The notes beneath the pieces were generated by a model, which did not search any database, had not been told where the DNA came from, and was given only the letters and a program-made list of their open reading frames with translations. Positions 50,129 through 60,500 of a stretch of 64,000 nt of DNA are shown here, one piece after another. Both the position numbers and the translations under genes were made by a program. Positions within the stretch are counted from its first letter, which is position 1. Every line of letters starts with the position of its first letter. This DNA comes from Allodiplogaster sudhausi (lineage: Eukaryota > Nematoda > Chromadorea > Rhabditida > Diplogasteridae). Where the stretch lies: contig CALZFC010000080.1 of the NCBI GenBank assembly GCA_945643635.1, positions 1,209,501-1,273,500 on the forward strand, given 5' to 3'.

Positions 50129-50755
50129 GTGGGAGGGGAGAGAAGGGAGAGCGAGTGCAGCGGTTGTGCAAAGCATACGAATAATGGTCACGCGCTATAA
50201 TCATTCCAGCTTCTGCGCATTTTTATTTCTCTCTCTCTTATAACTTCTCTCCTCTCTCGATCTCTCTCCTTTCTTCTTCTCTCTTTCCGTTTACTTCTTG
50301 TCATCTCCGATTAGGCTCACTTAGCAACTATCGAAAGGGAATCTTCAGCACGTCTCAAAAGAAACTTGAAGAGAGCGGCAGGGCGAAAAGGACAAATAGT
50401 TAACACCTTCATCGGTTTTAATGAAATTCAACGAAATTAATTCGTTCAAAATTCTCCTCGCTCTCTTTGCAGTTCTCTCGTGCTTCTGAAGGTCGCCCTG
50501 TCATCCATCATTATAAGAATTTCCAAAATACAAGCTCTTTGAAGTTCCGCTTTTATCTCCCACTTCCCTTCTTCTTCTCCTAAGAAATGCAACTTTGTCG
50601 TCTCTTCCATTTTAAAGATCGCATCAGCAAGAAAATGAAGTATTCATGGAAACGTGTGAAGGGGCTGAATATATCGTCATAATTATATAAAATTAGGGAT
50701 AGCATACTATGTCATTCTTAATAAAATAGTAAATCTGAGAGTACCCTTTGCTCTC
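48540..50755. other. Intergenic or upstream introns, GA-rich
   Basis: Contains (GA)n tracts at 48594-48650, 49138-49175 and 50020-50135. A possible minus-strand exon lies at about 49985-49915. The plus-strand frame 49554-49805 has no splice or domain support. Confidence 0.5.
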
Positions 50756-50759
50756 TGGA

Positions 50760-53700
50760 GTGGCGATTCCTAGAAGATGCTTCGCTTGACGGAGAGACCG
50801 GCACAGAAGAGTTTGTCAGTGCGGGTTGCATTGGGGCATCTCGTGTAGGGGGCGCAGACAGCGGAAACAACGAGGAGAACCCTCGCAGGGATACACGGCA
50901 GAGTGGGTCGACGTGCACTCTGCAATAGGAAGTTGAACACCAGGGAATGACTAAGGAGAAGAAGAAGATACCTTGACAAGAGAAGTCCTTCTCGTCGCTG
51001 CCATTCGAGCAGTCCATCGCAACGAGCTTGGCGCGAGATGCAGCGCGAGTCCTTGGCGCAGTGGATGGCTTCCTAAGAGCATTGCATCATGCATATATTT
51101 ACTCCTTGCTACATTTATCATTAGCTATATTTTAAGATCTCTAGTAACAATTTTTCAGATCAATATAGTATTTGTGATTATATTTAATAAAACTATTCAG
51201 GTAATAATGCGGACCTGATCGCAGAGCTCCTGCTCCTTATCACTGCCATCCGCACAGTCTTGGACGCCATCGCACTTGGCATCCGGAGGCACGCACTTCT
51301 TGCTCGACCTCAACCATCTTTCTTCCTTCTCTGCATCTCTCCCTCTCCACTCTCTCCCTTTTCTCTCTCGCTGTCTCTGACTTGCACTTGAAGTTGCCCC
51401 TTCTAGCGTCGCAAGCATCAGCGCATGCGTTCTCGTCTCGTCTCCTCCGCTGCACTGCCTCTCGCCGTCGCAGACCTGAACCAGGCATTGCCTTTCTTCA
51501 ACATGACATCCCTCTCTCGAATCCCTCCCAAGAGAAAAGAACTGACATCCTTCTTCTCGATGGACTTCCCGTCGTCACAGCGGAAAGCTTAGAAAGCATC
51601 GCACTTCAGGCAGGAGTAAGCACAGACAGACAAGCGGCCAGAGCACGCCTCGGACAGGGGATAACTGCAAGAAGGGAGAGAAGTGGAAGAAGGGAGAGAA
51701 GTGGAAGAAGGGAGAGAAGTGGAAGAAAGGAGAGATGTGGAAGAAAGGAGAGAAGTGGAAGAAGGGAGAGACGTGGAAGAAGGGAGAGAAGTGGAAGAAG
51801 GGAGAGAAGTGGAAGAAGGGAGAGAAGTGGAAGAAGGGAGAGAAGTGGAAGAAGGGAGAGAAGTGGAAGAAGGGAGAGAAGTGGAAGAAGGGAGAGAAGT
51901 GGAAGAAGGGAGAGAAGTGGAAGAAGGGAGAGAAGTGGAAGAAGGGAGAGAAGTGGAAGATGGGAGAGAAGTGGAAGAAGGGAGAGAAGTGGAAGAAGGG
52001 AGAGAAGTGGAAGAAGGGAGAGACGTGGAAGAAGGGAGAGAAGTGGAAGAAGGGAGAGAAGTGGAAGAAGGGAGAGAAGTGGAAGAAAGGAGAGAAGTGG
52101 AAGAAGGGAGAGACGTGGAAGAAGGGAGAGAAGTGGAAGAAGGGAGAGAAGTGGAAGAAGGGAGAGAAGTGGAAGAAGGGAGAGAAGTGGAAGAAGGGAG
52201 AGAAGTGGAAGAAGGGAGAGAAGTGGAAGAAGGGAGAGAAGTGGAAGAAGGGAGAGAAGTGGAAGATGGGAGAGAAGTGGAAGAAGGGAGAGAAGTGGAA
52301 GAAGGGAGAGAAGTGGAAGAAAGGAGAGAAGTGGAAGAAAGGAGAGAAGTGGAAGAAGGGAGAGACGTGGAAGAAGGGAGAGAAGTGGAAGAAGGGAAAG
52401 AAGTGGAAGAAGGGAGAGAAGTGGAAGAAGGGAGAGAAGTGGAAGAAGGCAGAGAAGTGGAAGAAGGGAGAGAAGTGGAAGAAGGGAGAGAAGTGGAAGA
52501 AGGGAGAGAAGTGGAAGAAGGGAGAGAAGTGGAAGAAGGGAGAGAAGTGGAAGAAAGGAGAGAAGTGGAAGAAAGGAGAGAAGTGGAAGAAGGGAGAGAC
52601 GTGGAAGAAGGGAGAGAAGTGGAAGAAGGGAAAGAAGTGGAAGAAGGGAGAGAAGTGGAAGAAGGGAGAGAAGTGGAAGAAGGCAGAGAAGTGGAAGAAG
52701 GGAGAGAAGTGGAAGAAGGGAGAGAAGTGGAAGAAGGGAGAGAAGTGGAAGAAGGGAGAGAAGTGGAAGAAGGGAGAGAAGTGGAAGAAGGGAGAGAAGT
52801 GGAAGAAGGGAGAGAAGTGGAAGAAGGGAGAGAAGTGGAAGAAGGCAGAGAAGTGGAAGAAGGGAGAGAAGTGGAAGAAGGGAGAGAAGTGGAAGAAGGG
52901 AGAGAAGTGGAAGAAGGGAGAGAAGTGGAAGAAAGGAGAGAAGTGGAAGAAAGGAGAGAAGTGGAAGAAGGGAGAGACGTGGAAGAAGGGAGAGAAGTGG
53001 AAGAAGGGAAAGAAGTGGAAGAAGGGAGAGAAGTGGAAGAAGGGAGAGAAGTGGAAGAAGGCAGAGAAGTGGAAGAAGGGAGAGAAGTGGAAGAAGGGAG
53101 AGAAGTGGAAGATGGGAGAGACGTGGAAGAAGGGAGAGAAGTGGAAGAAGGGAAAGAAGTGGAAGAAGGGAGAGAAGTGGAAGAAGGGAGAGAAGTGGAA
53201 GAAGGCAGAGAAGTGGAAGAAGGGAGAGAAGTGGAAGAAGGGAGAGAAGTGGAAGAAGGGAGAGAAGTGGAAGAAGGGAGAGAAGTGGAAGAAGGGAGAG
53301 AAGTGGAAGAAGGGAGAGAAGTGGAAGAAGGGAGAGAAGTGGAAGAAGGGAGAGAAGTGGAAGAAGGCAGAGAAGTGGAAGAAGGGAGAGAAGTGGAAGA
53401 AGGGAGAGAAGTGGAAGAAGGGAGAGAAGTGGAAGAAGGGAGAGAAGTGGAAGAAGGGAGAGAAGTGGAAGATGGGAGAGAAGTGGAAGAAGGGAGAGAA
53501 GTGGAAGAAGGGAGAGAAGTGGAAGAAAGGAGAGAAGTGGAAGAAAGGAGAGAAGTGGAAGAAGGGAGAGACGTGGAAGAAGGGAGAGAAGTGGAAGAAG
53601 GGAAAGAAGTGGAAGAAGGGAGAGAAGTGGAAGAAGGGAGAGAAGTGGAAGAAGGCAGAGAAGTGGAAGAAGGGAGAGAAGTGGAAGAAGGGAGAGAAGT

Positions 53701-54080
53701 GGAAGAAGGGAGAGAAGTGGAAGAAGGGAGAGAAGTGGAAGAAGGGAGAGAAGTGGAAGAAGGGAGAGAAGTGGAAGAAGGGAGAGAAGTGGAAGAAGGG
53801 AGAGAAGTGGAAGAAGGGAGAGAAGTGGAAGAAGGCAGAGAAGTGGAAGAAGGGAGAGAAGTGGAAGAAGGGAGAGAAGTGGAAGAAGGGAGAGAAGTGG
53901 AAGAAGGGAGAGAAGTGGAAGACGGGAGAGAAGTGGAAGAAGAGAGAGAAGTGGAAGAAGGGAGAGAAGTCGCAGACTCGCGAACGCTCGATGCAGCGGC
54001 CGTTTCCGCAGAGGGCACGCTCACTTCCACTGCACTCGAGGCAACCACAATCCTGGTGGGAGAGAGACAGAGGGAGAGGT

Positions 54081-54118
<38 letters not shown>

Positions 54119-54685
54119 GGAAAGGGAGAGGGGAAAGTGAGTGGATGCGTGTGTGTAGGGATCAAAGGTGGGAACGGGTTAAAATTTCCGGGTCTTGCCC
54201 GGCCCGGTTCTATTTGGAGATGAGAGACTAGATGGCGCGAGGAAGGGGAAGGACAAAAGGGTCTCGGACCTGCTCGTCGCTTCCATCGGGACAGTCGACA
54301 CTTCCATCGCAGAGCTGCTCCTTCGCGATGCATCTCTTTGTCGGCTTGCAGAACTAAAGAAGGCAATGCTGCTCATTCCAAACTGCCCTCTCCAACCCCT
54401 CCCACCCCTACCGTACCTTGGCTCCTCTTCTACACTCTTTGCACTTCTTCTCGTCGTCTTCCTTGGGGCAGTCCAGGATTCCGTCACAGAAGGCCTCTTC
54501 GGGCAGGCAGAGACGGGTTCCATTGCAGCGGCGGCTTTCTGGTGGGCAGTTGGCTTCCGTGTCACCTTAATCACAACTCTTTTATTAGTACCTTCTGGCC
54601 TGGATGTACTGTAGATGATTAATAAAGAAAAGATAGAAGTAGCGATGAGAAATGAGATGGGTGAGTGAGAGAGAGACAGACAGAC

Positions 54686-54716
<31 letters not shown>

Positions 54717-55030
54717 TAGAATATGGAGAGTAAAGAAGAGTGACCTAACGCCGTTAGGCTAACGGCAACACTTGCGCTCATCTCGGTTATCTTCGCAGTC
54801 CGTAACTCCATCACAGAGTTGCTGAGCATGCAGGTAGATGAGGGGAGACTGCAGGAAGAAGATCATTTCATTCCACTCATGTCAATTCCAACGGAATGAG
54901 TGATGAGCATTGGTCCACTCTCCTCTTCACCCCCTCCACTCACCTCTGCAGTGCATTTCATCCGTGCCATCGCATCTCTTGGAAGAGATCATTTCATACT
55001 TCTCGGGGAGAGGGGGCAACCCACTTTTGC
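50760..55030 (-). CDS. LDL-receptor class A repeat protein (frame-disrupted in this copy)
   Basis: Minus-strand exons each carry an LDLa module (Ca2+-binding, C...C...CDG..DC.DGSDE..C): RCDGTDEMHC (about 54985); LCDGVTDCEDNRDERKC (about 54800); CLPEEAFCDGILDCPKEDDE (about 54480); CIAKEQLCDGSVDCPDGSDE (about 54310); CGNGRCIERSRVCD (about 54000); FRCDDGKSIEKKD (about 51560); VCDGERQCSGGDE (about 51450); ACDARRGNFKCKS (about 51390); CVPPDAKCDGVQDCADGSDK (about 51260); RCISRQARCDG (about 51030); DCSNGSDEKDFSC (about 50995). Extracellular ligand-binding part of a lipoprotein-receptor-like protein. Inside two modules the frame shifts without an intron, so this copy is a pseudogene or holds assembly errors. 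No EGF, YWTD or transmembrane exon was found nearby. Confidence 0.8.
51669..53968. repeat. 18-bp minisatellite, about 128 copies
   Basis: The unit GTGGAAGAAGGGAGAGAA is repeated without a break for 2.3 kb. Variants (AAAGG, GATGG, ACGTGG, GGGAAAG, GGCAGAG) recur in the same order, giving higher-order blocks. For example, the GGGAAAG variant recurs at spacings of 13, 21, 8 and 25 units. The unit length is a multiple of three and the consensus has no stop codon in any of six frames, which explains the 800-950 codon ORFs on both strands. It lies between two LDLa exons of the minus-strand gene, most likely in an intron. Confidence 0.97.
54060..54112. repeat. (GA)n tract before an LDLa exon acceptor
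   Basis: CU-rich in the minus-strand transcript, ending CCACCAG at the 3' splice site of the LDLa exon at about 54050. A similar tract with GACA interruptions lies at 54664-54720. Confidence 0.9.
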
Positions 55031-55529
55031 CTTGGTTTATTGGGGGCAACGTCGAGAAGTTGAAAGAACAGAGGGCAGACCAACAACGAGAGAGCAAGAG
55101 AGTGCACGTGTAAAAGGAGAATCAAAACACCAAGTGCAGATCGCGGATGAGCAACAGTTGTATGGCTCCTCTCACACAGAATCAATCCTTGCGATCTCTC
55201 ATCGCGATGAATCTTTTGAAATGTTATTTCACTACTGATCGTTGGGTGGCCTACACTTGGATGGTAGCAACAAAGGGAAAAGTAAAAGGGTTAATGCAAC
55301 TTTTTTGCAAGAGCCAAGTTGGGGTATAGAAAAGTGAAGATTGATCTACCAGTACCATGAGTCATGAAGTCGAGGTAGAAGTTGTTTAGAGGAAACGAAG
55401 GATGACACGTGACCACTATCACTTCACTTTAACCTTTAGCGCATCCTTGACCACTGCTTATTCATTTTGATTCCTAACCGGCTGGGTGAGACAACTGAAT
55501 CCGAATCCTGCACAAAGAGAGACGCGTGG

Positions 55530-55785
55530 AGGGAAGAGAGCGGAGGCGGAGATGAGAAGGAGTTCTTCCTGCTCCTCGTGCGAGTCCATTACTTCGTTAA
55601 ACGACGGCATCGGGTGGCCATGGCGGAGGGCCTCAAGACAAAAAGAGTATGCCTTGTTAATATCAATTATTTAATAATCGTCCAAGCCATTTATACCACT
55701 TACTTTGAAGGGGATGCTGTCGGCAGGGATGGGTGCTATCCTAGTTGGGGAGGGAACAGCTTCTCGCATCCGTTGTAGCTGAATT
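55530..55785 (-). CDS. Two unassigned exons
   Basis: Minus-strand 55785-55711 reads LQRMREAVPSPTRIAPIPAD...FK between an ATTCAG acceptor and a perfect GTAAGT donor. It joins in phase 0 to about 55645-55530, ALRHGHPMPSFNEVMDSHEE QEELLL (space added). They lie just upstream, in transcript sense, of the LDLa exons. They could belong to that gene or to a separate one. No domain recognised. Confidence 0.45.
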
Positions 55786-55799
55786 CCAGTTTCCATAAC

Positions 55800-56600
55800 A
55801 TCGTTCTGGCAATTAGATTTCACTTTTTCCCGGCAAGTTCAGAGAGCGAGTAACGAACAGCTTCATGTAAAACACGCAGACCGCAGACAAAATGGGAGCA
55901 GACTAGAGAAAAACATAGTAGAATATATAGGTATTCGAAGCGATTTACGCTGCCAAAGAATCGCAATGAGAGATCAGCGTGGCAAGCCCTAATTAGCATC
56001 TTATCATCACATTACAGGCTCTGGACGGCATCGTGGCACTTCAATAAACAGCGAGGACAACACAAAAAAGGCAAATTACAAGCACTAGCCAATATTTTGG
56101 CACCAGGTTTTCACAACCTTTGGGAGAAGAATGTGAACGACGAATTTTCACTTCCTGCTCATAAACAGTAATAACGGGAAATACAAAAAAATCGAGCGTT
56201 ACAAAACGCGAGAAACAAACAAAAACATCCCTTACATGAAGATGATCTCACAAAGGGAGAAAAGTAGTGTACGTTTAGTGAGCACAACCGTGAAATGGAT
56301 ATAAATCATTAAAATCACCATGTAGCACAATTTTTCTTCACTATCTTCGAAGCTTTATGCTGACCAAGTGTTAAATATTTCTGCTTTAGGTTATGAAGAA
56401 TTTGCTTTCTACTCACATTTTCGTGAGTGTTTCATTCAAAAACAATAAAATCGAATGCGAGATAACTGCTAAAACTGCATTTTATAATTGATGTAAAAGT
56501 TTCCTAGTAATATTTCATGATAATTTTAGGCCAGATTTTTTTTTCACATTTTTTTTAGCGACTTTCTCTGTTCTAATGATATTTCGTCTTTTTCCGTTAT
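55800..56600. other. AT-rich, nothing recognised
   Basis: No exon, repeat or RNA gene could be supported here. Confidence 0.5.
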
Positions 56601-57567
56601 TTCAAGTAATTTTTCATTGTCAGGTCGATTTTCCGAGTTGGGGCTGTCCTCCTACTCATCGTCTCAAGGTGAAAGCGATCCTGGGACTCATCGCCGGACA
56701 TCGAGAGGGTATGGCAAAGTTTATTTAATTTTTGCAAATCTAATTGATGCAATATTGCTTGATTTTTTTCACGTGAATCCTTGCTACTGGGGCCATGTGC
56801 CATGCTTGACTTTGTTTTCGCACTCTAAATCCAACACCTCGATCTTGGGCAGGCCATAGTGGTGGTATCCTTGATCTTTACAGAAAGGCTCTCTTAAGCT
56901 AAAATTTACCCATTAATATTCTTTAATAAATGTTTGTCCCGCTATTTGCCTATTTTTAAAGTTTATCTCATCGCTAGCAGTAAGATTTAAGAATTTTTCA
57001 TTATCAGGTTGACTCATCGAGTTGTGCGGGTCAACGAGGCGCTGCGCCGTCTCCACCGCGACGGGCCGACCAACACAAGATGCGTTATTGTTTTGGTTTT
57101 GCATTCTGTTTTAAATTTTACCCCGTTTTCTCTACTTGTTGCCCCATAGAGCTAGCCAGATGGGCTTGCTTTGCCCTTTGCCCAACCCTCTCCCCTTGGT
57201 CCCCTCATCCACCTCCACACTGCAAAAGGCAGTCCTTTATGGATAATGCCGGAATGCGTAGGGGTGGTAGCCTTTGCCCGCCCGAGAAATGTTGAGCTTA
57301 GCTCCAAGGACACGGCGCCCATTGATTGGGATAAGGCAGGCCAATACCTGGTATAGGCAAGGGCTTTTATGGGCTTTCGCCCCACATTCCCTTGCATTTC
57401 CGGCGCTGTGTTTTGTGTGTGAAAGGAGTGCGTGGATTGGAGCGAGTTGGAATGGCGAGGGACAAAAAAAAGCCCGTCCTCTATGGCCACAAGTAGGGAA
57501 TTCTTACGAAATGTCTTATGTTAATTTTTAAAGAATTTTTATTAGTATTAAAGTGTTTTTGTCCTAG

Positions 57568-60500
57568 GTTTCTATACCTGCCACCTCCGCTGGGATCGCC
57601 ATCTTCCGAACGCTCCGAGAAGAGAGCAGACGGTGGGCGTTATGGGGCTGCTTCCAGCAGATCGCGCCCCAGACAATGCAGTTCTGGAGCAACCCGCTGC
57701 AGGTCGGCGGACAGTCTAGGGGTACTTTCGCGGTTAAGGGTCTATTCGGTATGGAATATGAAAAATAAAATGAATTTATGTTCGTTTTAAATGTTCATGT
57801 AATTTTCTTCGAAGATACTCTTTTGTTTTAAAATGAATTTGGTGGTTGTTGTGTCCGTCCACGTGAGGGACAGAGAGTAGAATGTGTGAAGACGCGAGGC
57901 AAGGCGGGAGAGAGGTTTATCAGAGAGAGAGTAGAAGACCGCCGGTTAAGAGAGCCTGTCAGTATTCTTCGATCAAGGCCTGCCCTAAGAATTTTTTTTT
58001 CGATTTTGTTCATCAAAATTGAGTACAGTATACAACTCGACGTGGCGAACAAAATAGGCTATATTTCAAAGGTGAAAAAAATTTTCCGTGCGAGACCCAG
58101 TACAGTAATCTTATAAATTTAATTGGTCAAAAATGGCTTCAAACTTATTATTAGACAACCATCGAGGTGTCATTGGATAGCTGATTGAACGGGCTTTAAT
58201 TTTGATCTTAGGCGATACTTTCGTAGAATTTGAATTTGACCCTAAAACACGGCCCTAAACATTTTCGAAGGCGGTTTTTGGCAAAATTAAGTATTTTATG
58301 CTCATTTCCGCACAACGGCTCCTATATACGCTTAAAGTGCTTGAAATTTGCAACAACATATGTCTTTTTCAGGAAAATTAAAGGTCCCAGGATTAGGTTC
58401 CTAAGCGCTTGAACATGATCCTGTGTAAACTGTAACACCGTGCAAGCGCATTCTTCGATCCATAACTGCGCTCAATGTCAATATTACAAAATCGTAAGTA
58501 TATCGTCTAAGAGCTCTCACGGAGATCTTCAAATGTTACATACATACTTTTATTGAAAAGTTTCAATTTATATGGGAAATTTCGTTCTGTACAATTAGAA
58601 GGCTTAAAAAACTACTTTAAAAACATTTTCGCCTGTCGAAACATACATCATTAGAAAGAGGATGAAATTTGCTACAAGATGAACCCCTTTCAATGGCATT
58701 CCATGCATACGATCTTTTGTTATAAATCAGAAAAGTAGTGCCAGTAGCGTCGCTGTCATTTTGCCCAAGAATTCACATTTTAGGTTATTCGAATTAGAAT
58801 ATTCCAATCCATTTTTCTACAGTTTTTCCATAAGTCCTTGTTATCCTATTCTGGTGGCTTATAACAAAAGATTGTATGCATGGAATTCCATTGAAAGGGG
58901 TTCATCTTGTAGCAAATTTCATCCTTTTTCTTCTGATGTATGTTTCGACAGGCGAAAATGTTTTTAAAGTAGTTTTTTAAGCCTTCTAATTGTACAAAAC
59001 GAAATTTCCCATATAAATTGAAACTTTTCAATAAAAGTATGTATGGAACATTTGAAGATCTCCGTGAGAGCTCTTAGATGATATACTTACGATTTTGTAA
59101 TATTGACATTGAGCGCAGTTATGGATCGAAGAATGCGCTTGCACGGTGTTACAGTTTACTCAGGATCATGTTCAAGCGCTTAGGAACCTAATCCTGGGAC
59201 CTTCAATTTTCCTGAAAAAGACACACGTTGTAGCAAATTTCAAGCACTTTAAGCGTATATAGGAGCCGTTGTGCGGAAATGAGCATAAAATACTTAATTT
59301 TGCCAAAAACCGCTTTCGAAAATGTTTAGGGCCGTGTTTTAGGGTCAAATTCAAATTCTACGAAAGTATCGCCTAAGATCAAAATTAAAGCCCGTTCAAT
59401 CAGCTATCCAATGACACCTCGATGGTTGTCTAATAATAAGTTTGAAGCGATTTTTGACCAATTAAATTTATAAGATTACTGTACTGGGTCTCGCACGGAA
59501 AATTTTTTTCACCTTTGAAATATAGCCTATTTTGTTCGCCACGTCGAGTTGTATACTGTACTCAATTTTGATGAACAAAATCGAAAAAAAAATTCTTAGG
59601 GCAGGTCATAATTGGACCCTACTCGAGTCTTACTGACATCCTCTCTTAAGATGAGAAGATGAGAGCGAAGTGATGAGAGCTCGCTGGCTAGAGCTTATAT
59701 ATGCGAGTCTCACGTAAGCTAATATGCTAATATACAAACAATGCCACGTGGACCAATAGTAGAGCGCCAACGTGGCAATACAAACTACACTGCTAATCTA
59801 ACTCACATAGTCTACTAAAAAGCACGTAACATAATACGTGTAGATATTCACTATCTACACAACACCTCTCCACTAAGATTGAAACTTTCAATCTTACAAT
59901 CAAAACAAAACAACAAATGGGGACAATAGAGTCACTTATAACTCTTCAGAGAGGGGTTGGGATTCAGTCGCTAAGGTGGGCGTCGGTTTCGCTGCGGCCT
60001 TTGAGATGTGACTGCTGCTTGGCTCGCGCTCGATGACGATGAGTGGCTCGTGCGGACTGCGGATTGTGCCGGTGCTGCTGCTGATGAAGCCACGCTGCTC
60101 GAGTTGTTCGTGATCGCCGCGATGCTTGAACTGCTCGGGATCGCCGTTGCTGTACTCGACTGGCTCTGCATCCTTGAGCTCAACATGTCCATCAACACGT
60201 ACAATGGCATGCTCATCTGCACTGTCTCCGAAGCCAAATCTCCGTGGTCTTCCACCAACTGATTTGCTCGAGATTTGATCACTCGACCGTTCTCCAGCAT
60301 CACCGAATAGGCAAATCTGCCTTTCTTGCCAACAATCTCGCCAACAAGCCAATTCCTTCCGTCTGGCTGAATGCTTGTCATGAACCTGACCTTGTCGCCG
60401 ACTGCAAATGACTTGGCCTTTGCTCTCTGGTGCCAGTCAAACTGCTTCTTATTGCGCTCATCAATCTGCTCTGATGGCACAAACGGCTTCAACAAGTCAC

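Noticed and set aside
51382..54366. Five 800-950 codon ORFs on both strands
   Set aside because: All are products of the 18-bp minisatellite, whose unit has no stop in any frame.
56600..57020. Similar acceptor regions (AATTTTTCATTGTCAGGT and AATTTTTCATTATCAGGT)
   Set aside because: Similarity is limited to about 20 bp around the splice sites, not enough to claim an exon duplication.
57152..57490. 112-codon minus-strand ORF inside the ABCC gene
   Set aside because: No splice sites or recognisable domain; lies in an intron on the opposite strand.
58230..59354. Two near-identical 60-codon ORFs on opposite strands
   Set aside because: They are the same sequence in the two arms of the nested foldback element; no start context, splice site or domain.
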